NCBI GenBank assembly: GCA_000827265.1
Contig: KN834830.1
Span: forward strand, 136,713 to 200,712
Reading direction: 5' to 3'
Length of the DNA: 64,000 nt
From: Collybiopsis luxurians FD-317 M1
Lineage: Eukaryota; Basidiomycota; Agaricomycetes; Agaricales; Omphalotaceae
Below are positions 10,563-21,766 of this stretch, one piece after another. Below the pieces are notes generated by a model. It made no database searches and had not been told where the DNA came from. It saw only the letters and a list, made by a program, of their open reading frames with translations. A program made the position numbers and the translations under genes. How positions within the stretch are numbered: position 1 is the first letter of the stretch; each line of letters begins with the position of its first letter.

Positions 10563-12339
10563 GTACTTACCCAAATTGTCATTGAGTGAAGACATCTTAG
10601 TTTTCATTCACTATTATCAATCAGTAAGTGTTCTCTTTTCAAAATCTACTTGAATAAATTCATCTCTTAGTTGTTCTACTACATCATATATGATATTTGA
10701 ACACATTTTGTCTAACAAAGTACAAGGTTACAGGAGTCAGATTGGCAAAATATTCAAATATACTGATGCAGCTCATGTGAAAAGTATTAGTGCTCAATTT
10801 TTCATACCAGTAACCAATGACTGCATATGTATTCAGAAATTCCTGTTGTATCCTTATGTTGTGCAAGTTTCGAGCCAGATTACTCAACCGAAACCCAGAA
10901 AGCATCATGTAAACATACCGCGGTATAACCTAGAAAATTAGTATCACTGGTGGAAGTTAAACATTGTTTACATGTGCGAGCGCCTCATCGTCGAGCCTTG
11001 GTGGCCACTTCTGCGACCGAAGACCCAATTAGTTAACATGCTTTTTTCCAAGGTCTTGAATGACTGGTAGACCAATGTGTATATGACAAGAATACTCACC
11101 CTCAGCTGTACACAGGATGATGTGAGTCACTGAGGGTACGGCCTGAGAGTTGTTACTGAATCTGGTAATACATCTAGCCGTGCGGAATGCTCTCTTGACA
11201 TTCTTATGCACAAATTTGGGCATCCTCGGTTATCGCCATGGTGCCCTGAGCTATGATTGCCCCACTCCCTTCGCTGGCATAGAATAAATTAACGGTGTAC
11301 CACGGTTGAACCTGGGTTCGCTGGTCTCGCTAATCCGAAACCTCAGACTTGTTTAGACAGGACGGCAGGTACCAAGACATGACATAAACAAGGAGGTCAG
11401 CCTGATGGACTGCTCGATAGCATGGCAAGCTACAATAGGCTGAATAAGATGGATGTAAAATTCTGGTATTGCAGCTTTGTGGTGGGTGTGGTGGGCGCAA
11501 CATAGAGGAACCGATTTTAAGTGATTATAGAAACTAGTAAACATAGTGAAGAATTTTTGGAAGATCCTTAATCTTGGAGACTGTGAATAAGGGAGGTTAT
11601 CGGGACTGTGATGAATTCATAGCCCAGTGGTCACGGTGGTGGAAGCGAAGAAGAGAACTTAGGGCCAACACGTCAATAACATGTCTTGCGCGGTCCGCCG
11701 GAAACGCGGTCGAGATACGGTCAATTCAAAAGACGGGGCCACAGAATCAAAATATAGATGTTTCGAGGAGATACTACAGAGGACATTCTGTACATCCGCT
11801 CATGTAAACTCTCCTGCATGCTTACCTGTACAGAGCTATGCAGACTGGCGTTGACCAACTCGCTTGTTCGTTGAACCGCGTCCCGCTTCATCCATTTCCC
11901 TCCTCCAGTTTTATTGCATCTCTTGTTCTACGGCTTCAGCCTTCTGCCATTGCGTTACCAATACTATTGAAGGGCTGAGTTAAGTCTTCCTCGCGTATGT
12001 TGTTGAAATCCTCGTAACGTGACCAGCGATAAGAGTCGATGTCTCGAATTTGAAATCTCGGGGAAGAGAAGAGTGTTCAGTGACGATGAATTGAAAACCT
12101 TTCAGAAGTCTATACTTATCACTGATACGTTGTCAAGTTTCATGTCCAGCCATTCACAAAATATAGTTCTTACCAAGCATCAATTCTCTCGCTGAATCAG
12201 ATTCGAAGTTCTGCTTACTGAGAATCTGGGAACGAGAGACTAGTCTCAGACTTATTTTAGTTGGTTCAGGATTTAGAAACGTATAAAAGAGGAAAGACAT
12301 CTCTCTCATCGACATCGACATCTACTCTTACCCCAAAAT
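10563..12339. other. Intergenic region, 1.8 kb
   Basis: No recognised gene or RNA. Low-complexity AT-rich DNA follows the membrane-protein gene, and a TATA element precedes the NmrA-like gene at its right end. Confidence 0.6.
12282..12288 (+). promoter_or_regulatory. TATA box of the NmrA-like gene
   Basis: TATAAAA is 52 bases upstream of the ATG at 12,340, followed by a pyrimidine-rich leader (ctctctcatcgacatcgac). Confidence 0.5.
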
Positions 12340-13424
12340 ATGTCTTCTACTTCCACAGAAATTCGCACTATTGCTCTCGTCGGCTTGGGGGGCATTGGTA
12401 CTCACATTCTCCGTGCTTTCCTAGCCGCACCTAGTATTCTCAAAGTCGTAGTCCTCACACGCCCAGACTCATCTAAACCTCTCCCTAAAGACCTCTCATC
12501 GTCATCGTCCCTACAGATCATTCAGGTGGACTATAACAATGTTCAAGCACTCACCGATGTATTCAGGACTAATTCCGTGGACGTCCTTCTGTCTACCTTG
12601 GCTGGGGAAGGATTTAAAGCTCAATATGCTTTAGCCGACGCTGCAAAGGCAAGCGGAACGGTTCAGCTGTTTGTACCATCCGAGTGGGGTTCGGCCACGG
12701 AGGGTGCGAAAGCAAAAGGGGAAAAGAGTATTTTCGGCGCCAAGGATGAGTTTGCCGGTAAGGATGGTGTTATTGAGTTTAGGTGAGATTATACACTGAC
12801 CGTGTACATGATAAGAGTATCTCGAATTGATTCGGTTGCCTTTCACGAGGATCTATGTAAGTATTTTTTTCCAAGACCTGGGTATCTTACTCACCATCGT
12901 GGTATTCTAGACCGGATTCTTCTTCAGTAGCTTACCGTGGATGGTCGGAATCGATGCAAATAATCGTGTTAATCTGATTGGGAAAGGTGAAACACTGTTC
13001 TCTACAACCAGCGAAGCTGATATTGGTGGTAAATATTCTTATTTATCTCAAACCCTTTTATCTCACAAACTCACCTTCGCGCCCTCACTCAGGTTTCACT
13101 GCGCATATCTTAACCACCCTTCCCCTCTCCTCCCCGCTCCTTGTGAACCAATCACTGCGCATAGAAGGTGATCGTCTGACATTCCGCGACCTCGCACGCA
13201 TATTCGACAAACCCATCGCCCCCCTACCAAAAGGCGAATTGGTTCCAGGAAAGAACGAAGGGGAACGCCAATTCAAGACGTTTTTACAGTCAGAAGCCGA
13301 AGAAGGAGGGGCGAGTCTGGGATGGAATCGTTTGACTGAGAAGGAGGAGGAAGGATTGGCGCGAAGTGCGAATGGATTGTGGGCAGGTCATGTATGGGAG
13401 AAGGTTCAAAAGAACAAAGGTTGA
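12340..13424 (+). CDS. NmrA-like / isoflavone-reductase-like NAD(P)-binding protein, 4 exons
   Basis: Exons 12340-12757, 12816-12856, 12911-13028 and 13093-13424 give 302 aa without stops; all introns are GT-AG (54-64 nt). The N-terminal Rossmann signature VGLGGIGTHIL (about residues 14-24) fits the GxGGxG dinucleotide-binding pattern of atypical short-chain reductases. A VLLSTLAGEG strand, the F-VPSEWG motif (typical of isoflavone reductase/NmrA relatives), KDEFAEYL and LPFTRIYTGFF follow. Length matches the family (about 300). Likely a cytosolic NAD(P)H-dependent oxidoreductase or redox-sensing regulator; the substrate is unknown. Choosing the donor at 12,758 rather than 12,783 restores the conserved KDEFAEYL, which supports the model. 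It sits between the two convergent membrane-protein paralogs. Confidence 0.85.
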
Positions 13425-14033
13425 TCTGGATAGAGTTGGATCTGTTATAACGGGTAAATTTCATTGCATACTTGTTGATTGGTATGTATTTCTCAGCATA
13501 TTCAGTAAGGGCCGCAATGTACCAAGCATAATGCTCTGAAGTTTACTTTTATTGCTGATGTCCATTGTAATTGAAATTGGGATGGATCGTACGAAGATAG
13601 GCCACATAAATTCACCGATTTGGGAGGAGAAGGCCGGTTATCATGTTTCCACTGATGAAGCTTTCGAAAGTAAAGCCATAATAACCGACCAGAAAACCCT
13701 GGTAGAACTTGAGGCCCTGCCGTTGGTAGTGGGTGAACCAATAGGAGCTCACCATTCAAGCTGCAATTCGTAAGGTTCATCAGTCTAGAATTATCCCTGC
13801 CCCATTATACTACATGCACAGCATAATAGCCTACCTCTGCATATAGTCCAAAAGTAAAGAGGGAAAACAAATTATTGGTACCTAGTATCAAGTATTGCTA
13901 CGAAGGCAAAATGGAACAGCGGAAGAGCTCCGAGTGGTATCAAGTATTCTGTAGTATGTACGACTGAGTGTGGTGGTATACAAGTTGTTGAGTCCTACTG
14001 AAGGTGTACTTAGTACAAACTCTGGACTGGAAC
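13425..14033. other. Intergenic region
   Basis: About 600 bases without a supportable gene, between the 3' ends of the NmrA-like gene and membrane-protein paralog B. Confidence 0.6.
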
Positions 14034-15725
14034 TCACGGGTAAGGAAGAACGGCTTCTATAAGTAAATTTAAATCTGACCGAGGATCCACTTTCTGTTCC
14101 TGCTGTAATCGAGACTGCATTTCCTTCCCAATTGCCCAAGTGGGGAGCCCAGATGGTCTAGCTTCCACATGAGTAACATAAGCCTGAAATATAGCCATTT
14201 CCGGCCGCAAATGGTGTCCATAGGCATGTGAACTGAGACTGACTAGCATTGCAGCATAGGATAGACGATATAAGATTTGTAAATCATCGTCTGATGCACC
14301 TAACTCTGCTGCTGTCCTATTAAGGCCAATGTCTTGGTGTTCGAGGTTTGCCTCAAGCCAATCCCGAATAACATTGGGATGAGTATCTGCTAGAAGCAGG
14401 GCAAGTTCTGTAGCACACTTGACATATGAATCCCCGAGGCCACCATACATGGCTTGCATCTCTTTGCTATAATATGATCGTAGAACCTTGGTAGGTCGGG
14501 GCCACTGTACACATTTCTCTTCCAACTTTTTTGTGTCAAGTTGGAGAATAAAGGATTTCGGGTCCAATCCTTTGTTTCTAGCAAGGATTCCGTGGGCAAG
14601 GCATAATGCTCTACCATCATGATCATCTGCCGTGCGCGGGTTTGCAGTCAGAAGCCTGTGGGGAGCACTGAGGATCCCGCGGCTGACACGAGGTCTGAAA
14701 CCCAATTTTGCTCCCCATAGAAGAGAAGCTGACTGGTTGGGAAATATAGGGGCATATAGTCCTTGAGCAATTGAATTCTTCTCTTTGGGTGGTTTTAAGA
14801 TATTGGCACTGGCAATTTTGTTACTTTGTGAGGATTCCGAGGAGAATACGGAGAGAGATTTCTGAATCCATGCCATTTTGAAGATCGAAGATGAGGATGC
14901 TTTAATTATAGAAGGTTGATCGAGTGAGTTAGAAGACTTCGTGTGAAGCGCGTGAAAGGTTTTAAGGAGGTCAGTTGGATCTGAAATGATCAGTTTGGAC
15001 CGATTGCGTCGATATAGCCATGCTAGCTGTCTGTCAACGGGATGCCGTTGCATCACATGAACATGCTGGTCTAAATTACGCCAATTTTGAGGCCCCCCAA
15101 CGTAAGGTACGAGTGTGCCGTCAATGCCTGTGCGACTTGGCCCCGTCCATGCCAACCAACGATTCCGACAATAATCTCGATTTCTCCATGCCGGCCAAGC
15201 ATAGCGAAATACTACCAAGGATGATGCTGAGGATAATAGAACAATACTCAAAGACTCTCCAGTGTTGCCTTCGAATGACGTATTTAGTGTCGAGGGAAAA
15301 GAATTTCCACTGAAGTACCTACCTGCTAGAAATGAAACCAGCATCGCGCCGAAGGAGGCGACCAAAGCTATCGCAATAAATGTCCACCATATATGCTCGT
15401 AAAGTCCTAACCGAAACCGTAAAGTCCATAGACCTTCCGCTTCGCAAATGTCAATAAAAGTTGTGATAGCGCCCTGAAAGATGGTGATCAGGACGGCAAT
15501 GGCGATAGAAGTCCAGAACACAGCTTGTCTCTGTATTGGAGAGAAGTCTTGCACAAGGAGAGCACCTGAACCGGCAGTTTGGGTCGTAGAAGGGGCTAGA
15601 TTGGTCTGCGTGGGTGTACCAGGTATTGTAGTAGTCGCTATTGGACTGGCATGTGTGCCGTTGGATGTAGTAATAATAATAGCAAGAGCCAAAGAAAAAG
15701 TTGCACGTACAAGGCCATATGTCAT
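14034..15725 (-). CDS. Polytopic membrane protein, paralog B (with signal peptide)
   Basis: Single-exon open frame of 563 codons. The N-terminus is a convincing signal peptide (residues 1-26, hydrophobic core FSLALAIIITT) followed by a Thr/Pro-rich stretch. Hydrophobic segments follow at about 70-90, 112-132 and 155-173, then a soluble domain of about 380 residues. It is a full-length paralog of the gene at 9,033-10,562; the two share long identical runs in the C-terminal half. The coding end reads CTTCCTTACCCGTGAGTTCC, so the TGA stop overlaps a good 5' splice site (GTGAGT); a further 3' exon cannot be excluded. Family not recognised; membrane or secretory-pathway location is inferred from the signal peptide and hydrophobic segments only. 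Confidence 0.78.
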   Translation of the reverse strand: MTYGLVRATFSLALAIIITTSNGTHASPIATTTIPGTPTQTNLAPSTTQTAGSGALLVQDFSPIQRQAVFWTSIAIAVLITIFQGAITTFIDICEAEGLWTLRFRLGLYEHIWWTFIAIALVASFGAMLVSFLAGRYFSGNSFPSTLNTSFEGNTGESLSIVLLSSASSLVVFRYAWPAWRNRDYCRNRWLAWTGPSRTGIDGTLVPYVGGPQNWRNLDQHVHVMQRHPVDRQLAWLYRRNRSKLIISDPTDLLKTFHALHTKSSNSLDQPSIIKASSSSIFKMAWIQKSLSVFSSESSQSNKIASANILKPPKEKNSIAQGLYAPIFPNQSASLLWGAKLGFRPRVSRGILSAPHRLLTANPRTADDHDGRALCLAHGILARNKGLDPKSFILQLDTKKLEEKCVQWPRPTKVLRSYYSKEMQAMYGGLGDSYVKCATELALLLADTHPNVIRDWLEANLEHQDIGLNRTAAELGASDDDLQILYRLSYAAMLVSLSSHAYGHHLRPEMAIFQAYVTHVEARPSGLPTWAIGKEMQSRLQQEQKVDPRSDLNLLIEAVLPYP

Positions 15726-18310
15726 GACAAATGAGACTTTGGCTATGAATATTCTCTGAGTACTAGTGAGAAGAAGTCCTGAGTATAGACCGTGACAATG
15801 TTAGGAATGTTTGATATTGGAACTTCTGGTATTTATGTTCAGGCGTTCTTTCCATAAAGTCCTGATACTTCAATCAATATCCTGATTGTTGTCCTTCCTT
15901 CAACGGCTTGATGACTAGGATCGTGGACAGTAGGTTTAATATCAGGTTTGGCACTGCGCAAAGAACATCGCCGTTCGCACACTACATTAATGAAGCAGCA
16001 GGCAGGATTGAACAGTACTCTAGCAGTATAACGGAGTATTCCCAAGATGGAAATCCTCAAATTCTAACAGCCCCTTGAATAGCCCTCATTATATTGATCA
16101 ACCACGACTTTCAAGGGTCAGACAAGGTTAGAACGAGAAAAGGAAATCGACAGGCACCTAAGAATCGAAAAGCAATGCAGACAGATGGTACTGGTTCAAG
16201 TTTTCAGAAGCACTAGAAAGTAAAACGATCATAGCTGTCAGATCTGAGAACAAGTGCACTTACCCTATTCTGGCAAGCACGCATGACATAAAGTCAAATG
16301 AAGGATGTTTAGATCCGGAACTTTTTTTCGCAGTAAATGTTGACTGGATGTAGATCCCGAAGTTGCTCCAAGACCTCATCATGCAAATCCCTGAGATGAA
16401 TTAACCGGCTTAGCTAGCATGTTAGCTTACCGGTAAGGCATTAGTCATTTTGAAAACCGGAATTATGCAAATACTGTGATATCAAGACTAAAAGTAAGTG
16501 CCAAGGTAAGGACTGTTCAGTAGCTGATTGAAGGATGGGCGAGAGAGTGGCAGTCTATGTCGCACCAGGGGCGAGATTGTCTGACATGCCCGTTGCCCCA
16601 GAGACAACGCGTGTGCCCGGAGCCCAGAGCCCAGCTTGCGGCAAAAGCCTAGACAGCCTTTGGCCCTGGTGGGGACAAGCGGCCACAACAGTGAATCTCA
16701 GATACATCGTGATGTGCTCTGCGTCGGAAGACCTTTTCTCTTTATGCCACTTATAGGAAGCTTATGAGAACGGCTACAGGAAGTTTCCACAAGAACGTAT
16801 GATGATTTTCATGCAGCGTGTCGAGGCTGCGACTCAGTCACCTCGGATCATCAAACAAGATTCTGTGACAGGTCGAGTACAAGCACAGTTACATACACGA
16901 GGACAGACAAAACATTGTCATGCCGAAGAACGGTCAGATGCCACATGCCGTATGGGGAAGAAACTTCAGTCTGTTGCGCAGCTATGCACTACACGAAAAG
17001 GCACCGAATGCAGTGACAGGTGCTAGTACACTTCAATAACCACCTTGGAGCAGCGCTTGTTGACAATAGTTAAGAAGGCACACTTGCACGCATCTAAAGT
17101 AACTCCTGTAGCTGGGCTGAGAGGGGTGAGTCATGCTTTGAGAGTGCCTGGTGCACTTGGCGACTTTTCGGCCCTCAGGGACAAGATATATCAGTAACGG
17201 GGGAAGATAGAAAAAAGTAAGGCGGAACGGAGAAAACATGACGTCCAGAGGCAGACACAGATGAACGCGGAGTATACCTGACGAACAATCCCGGTACAAC
17301 AGAATTAAAGTACAAACTGTGTCAAGAGGTCAAAGCGGACCTACACCAAGCCCAACAATGAACCTCGAAGCTCAACAGACCTCTTTTCCTGAAGCTATTT
17401 CCTCCGCGCGCGCCCTTTCTCCACTACGCCACCCATATCAATCGCCAGTAATTGCTCGTCCTGCCAAGAATCTCCTTGGAAGGAGCTATGCTATGCAAAT
17501 TTGGTGGTGGGTCTTTTTCTGTCGTTTTGAACTGATTGAGATACCGTACCCCTTTAGTCGATATTGAGGCACCGGTTTAGTCCTGGATCTTGAAAGAAAA
17601 AAAAAAAGGTACATGAGAGTTTTACAAGTAGACGAAAGAAAGAAACCTCCTGGCTGAGTCGAACTTTTACACAACTCCCCGCATCGTTTATTTCAATATC
17701 GTATGTGAAGACTGTGTCCGAGTCGTTCAAGTCTCGGTTCTATCACTCATTACACCACCATGCATGACCCCTTTAGTTCCAACTGCTACCATGGCTATCA
17801 CGGTCAGTTTCAAAGATTCACTAGGCGAAGTTGAACACCATTCGAAGTTGGCAATGACATGGTGGTTGAGAGAGAACACGAACTGTCACAATGTATCACG
17901 AGGCGATCAGACTTGAGTACATCGGAAAGGAGAAGTTGAAAAAAGCAAGGCGATAACAAGGCGATGCAGTAAACATAAATATAAATCTACAATTACACCT
18001 TCCAATCCATGATAGCATTTTTACTCCTCGAACCCCATCCCATCAGCTGAACCCTCAACGTCTGTCTGAGACTCGAACGATTCAAGCTCCACCAATTCCT
18101 CGACGCCAGTCCGCAGGGAGCGTTGCCGATTCTAGGGAGGAGGTGGATTCCAAAATCGGAGAATCATAATGTGAAGCATGACGAAACCGAGGTGCAAAAA
18201 CATCATGACTGCTTCCGACCCAATGCTAGCGCTAGCACCACCGGTAGTGATGTAGAAAGTAGCATTTTGAGTCCAATCTACAAGCAGTGCGGTAGCTCCG
18301 GTCGTTGGGC
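15726..18310. other. Intergenic region, 2.6 kb
   Basis: No gene that I can support. An open minus-strand frame at 18,132-18,350 (Thr/Gly-rich, then a hydrophobic stretch) overlaps the end of the damaged gene at 18.3-19.3 kb and may be its out-of-frame C-terminus. A poly(A) run is at about 17,597-17,608. Confidence 0.5.
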
Positions 18311-19312
18311 TCAGAAGTGTAGTGGTTCCGGTAGACGGAAGCGTATACATTGCGTCAGTGCCCCAATAGCGGTACCGGTTCGAAGTTGGTACGAAATTAC
18401 TTGTGGTTGGATGATCTGCTCTTGTTCAGAGACGTGGGGATCGGAAGCATTGGATGGGACAATCGACGGGGATGCAGTAGTATTTGGTTGGAAGGAGGTA
18501 TCATAAGCAGATACGACAGGGACGCTAGGCTTGGGAACAGCTAACCGGTGCGCGTTCCCCAAGGAGGCCAAGCCACGGGAGAGAAAGGTGGATACGACTG
18601 GCCTGGGATGCTGAAGAAATGGGAAAGAAGTTAGATACCGCCAATCAAGAAGATTATATCGAGCTGACCTCTGTATCAGCGCTCTTACCAGGCTCCGCAT
18701 ACATCCCCAAGCCTATACGCGACACGTTATCAGGTTGACCATACTAAAACAAGTAAGAAATGGGATACATCCATCGGAAAGATGATATCAAACTGACCAG
18801 ACCAAAGCTCGAAACGATAGTCTCTTTCCGGCAAAGGCCAGCCCGTTTCAGAGGTTCCAGGCGCTGGTATTGACGCAAAAGAGGAACCACTTTGGACCCC
18901 GCTTTCAGAAGAACCTAAAAAACACAAGAGTGAGATACGTTTCTTCAGGGTCAAAGGCCGCAGACGAACCTGAACCGGCTTTTCCTCCGCCTCTTGCGAG
19001 CATGGCTTCAGTTAATTCGTCCATCGACACTGGTTTTTGACCGCAGTAAATGACCGCCATTCGAAGGATTCGATCGTACTGGGCAGGATCCATCTATCGC
19101 GCATAGTCATAATCACCCTCCCAAGGACCATATTTATAGATTAAGTGAATTTTAAGCTCGCCTTTTTCCTGGCCGAGCGCTGATTTCTCATGACTCTTCG
19201 CTGCGGTCCCTGCGACGAAACAGAAATTGAGCAAGAAAACACTGTCGAAACAGCACAAGGCGCACACACCATCTGAAAGGGCAGGATCATTGCTGGCTTT
19301 GGGGACAATCAT
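18311..19312 (-). pseudogene. Damaged multi-exon gene, family unknown
   Basis: A plausible exon chain runs 19312-19270, 19209 to 18970, 18914 to about 18770, 18743-18669 and 18610-18311, with introns of 50-60 nt at most joints. The coding text around the first joints is protein-like (KIHLIYKYGPWEGDYDYAR, then MDPAQYDRILRMAVIYCGQK). Two faults stand out. An in-frame TAG (19,096-19,094) separates DYDYAR from MDPAQ. And no normal-length intron joins the second and third large exons in frame (the only phase-0 choice is 25 nt). The last exon is Ser/Thr/Pro-rich. Either it is a recently inactivated gene, or translation starts at 19,093. A degenerate copy of the last exon lies at 62,440-62,582. I do not recognise the family. 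Confidence 0.45.
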
Positions 19313-20457
19313 GTTGAGGAGTATACGATGAAGTGACAGATGGATAGATGGATAGATGGATACAGCTCTGCCAGAGGTCGGTCCCACGGGAGATGATGGG
19401 AACAGGATTGTAAGTTGTTGTACGGATCACTTCATAGTCCCTGAATTCGAGTTTTTCAAGTCGAAGAAATGGGAAGAAAGAAAAAGAGGGAGGGAGGGAA
19501 GAGCGGGGGACAGAGATAGGGTCAGAGATTATTCTATGCGCCTTCCAGCGGTGATTTGCCGTTAATAAAGGGAGGAGATGGTGATGAACGAGCGTAAGAG
19601 GCGGATCAAGGATATTTCCACGGGCATTCGTGCTTCAAGCATTCATCCAGATGTGTACAGATCTATGTAAATATCTCTCTACTTTTCAGTTAGAGCCATA
19701 GATCCTATCCGCTGGACGAAGAATTGGGCAAAGTCGCCTCGCGGAGGCGCTTATCGGATCCTTACTTATCATTTACGGATGATCAGGCCGATATCTCCGG
19801 CGATAGCCTTGTGTTAGCGCTGTTGTGCCGGAAGCAATTCGGCCTTGCTTCGGCCCACTACCTTTCCGCCAACTTTTTGCTGCGTTTTCTTGCACATAAG
19901 TTACTGGTTTGAATCTTGAACTCCCCCAAGAGTCATCGTTTCTCCTCTACAAATGCCACCGTAGGTTGCACGTGACCATAAACTAGCCTTCAGCTTCTGT
20001 TGTTCAATTGTTCTAGTGTGACGTTTGTCATTGGCTGTACGGTGTAAGCTACATCCATCATTACATTGTGACCCTGCCTTCGACCTTGTCCTTATGGTAC
20101 CCTTTTTACTATAAAAGCAAAGCTGTTGGTTTTCCTGACTTATCTAGTCAGGCACTCTCCATGTTGCAGTCCTCGATATATCTGTGTTGCAGTACCGCAG
20201 GCGTCATCCGTCATCCACCCACACCTTTATCTTCCAATATGGTATACTCAAAGTAACATCTTTGCGTCTATCATAAACATTGGTTTGGAAGAGGTTCATA
20301 TTTGATAACCGCTCGCCCTGCAAATCCAATGCACAGACCGATTGTATTGAACAAGTAAATTGTGTCTATGAAACAGAAACACCCTCTGACATTGCTCGCA
20401 GCTTCCTGGCATATCCCGCCAGACACTCTCTAAGGCTCTCCTTCAACGTGGTGATTT
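19313..20457. other. Intergenic region; includes 3' flank of a segmental repeat unit
   Basis: No gene. From about 20,050 the DNA resembles the 3' flank of the zinc-finger gene at 25.5 kb (shared stretches around CTTCGA.CTTGTCCTTAT, TCCCGCCAGA.ACTCTCT and TCCTTCAACG). Confidence 0.5.
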
Positions 20458-21766
20458 TCAATACATATGTGCTTCAGCCCCACTGGCACTGTCCGTGGTT
20501 CGTTCATGCCTCTGCCTTCTTCGAACATCTTCGATCCGTTTACCCTTCTCTTTCTTCTTTAGATGCATAGACCACTTGTGTCGAACTAGCATATCCTGTC
20601 TGTTAAATGCCCTCTGACACTGCTCGCAGGGGAATTCCTGTCGTACGTTCTTGTCCAGATGACTTTCAAGATGTGAAAATAGTCTCTGGCGGCTGGTTCG
20701 AACCACACGACAATCAGGCCACGGACACCGGAATTGTTTGACTCCGTATTGATTGTGGCTTTGGCCAAAATGTGCAATGTAGCTTTCTCTGGTCAGCGCC
20801 TTGCCGCATGTCCCACCGTCTACCTGAATAAGGCACCTGACCGAGGGGACTGGGCTTCCCGGGACCACAGCTTGAAGGCTGTTGACCCTACAGTTGGTGT
20901 GTTCAATGTTCTCTAAATTTGTCAGGATGGCAGATTATGCTCACGGAGTTCGCTCACTAGAGGCGTCCATCATAGATGCCTGGAACCCTTGATCAACTCC
21001 TGGTTGAATATATTGCTGCCTGTATCTGCGATGCGCAATATCTGTGTATTCATGACTGTGCAGTCTATCACCAGCGGTTAATTACAATCACAAACAGCTA
21101 TGTCCAAGCAAACAGCATAGCTTACTGTTGAGTCGATCCCTCCAAGGAGGAGACCAGTCTCCCCAAGTAAGCATCGACTTCAGTTTCCTGGGAAGTCGGA
21201 AGATCCGAGTAGACGGTATGCATTGTCGGCGCACCTTGCTCTGCCGGTTCTTGATCATCATTTGTAGAACTGCAATAGATATTATAAGGTCTATTTGGTT
21301 CTTTTAAAAATTGGCCACTTCTTACTGAGCTTCATTGACATGATGTAATGGATCACATCTCATGCCTTCGTCGAGGCCGTTACCAGCGTACTCATAATGG
21401 TACGATCTGTCATCAATGGTACGTTACAATAAACTACAGAAATAGCATGGACTTACTGTTGAGCAGATTCAACTAGTTCCTCAACTAAAGTGTGGCCTCC
21501 AACGATCAGAGTCGAGTGAGTGTCTACTTGTCAGCATTATGATGCAAAATCTGGATGATCTATGTTTGTTATCAACGTACCTTGTCTGGTCACTATCTGA
21601 CGCTGGAAACCTAGACTGTCAAACGTGGAGCTGTTACATAAGTACATCAGCTCTGAAGAAAAAAAAAAATTCCGAACTGGGCAGCTTGCTGAGTTTCATA
21701 GCTAGCATCTTGCTTGTCATATATGCCGTCGTCGATCTGGAGAAAGTTGTTGGTCAAAGTGGGCAT
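20458..21766 (-). CDS. Modular three-finger C2H2 zinc-finger protein (family member 1), 7 exons
   Basis: Exons (minus) 21766-21678, 21630-21581, 21526-21457, 21406-21326, 21269-21126, 21064-20945 and 20887-20458 total 984 nt, 327 aa, no internal stop; all introns GT-AG, 43-61 nt. The C-terminal third carries three C2H2-like fingers: CLIQ...TCGKAL..H....H; CPWPDC......RLFSHLESH; CEQCQRAFNRQDMLVRHKWSMH, then a basic tail (KKKEKGKR). The N-terminal exons encode short Gln/Asn/Glu-rich modules (NNF.Q.DDG.Y, QRQIV.RQ, LVEELVESAQQ). Five of the six introns are phase 2, so exons 4-6 are phase 2-2 and could be duplicated or skipped without frame change. Likely a nuclear nucleic-acid-binding protein. 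I know no family with this N-terminal architecture. Paralogs: 25.5, 31.8 and 57.6 kb. Confidence 0.75.

Noticed and set aside
11285..11345. Possible tRNA T-arm (GGTTGAACCTGGG)
   Set aside because: No anticodon arm, D-arm or acceptor pairing can be built around it on either strand.
18123..18506. 127-codon plus-strand open frame
   Set aside because: It is antisense to the last exon of the damaged gene, with no motif or start context.
20690..20705. GGTTCGAACC resembling a tRNA T-loop
   Set aside because: It lies within the coding exon for finger 2 of the zinc-finger gene (…RTSRQRL…) and has no cloverleaf.
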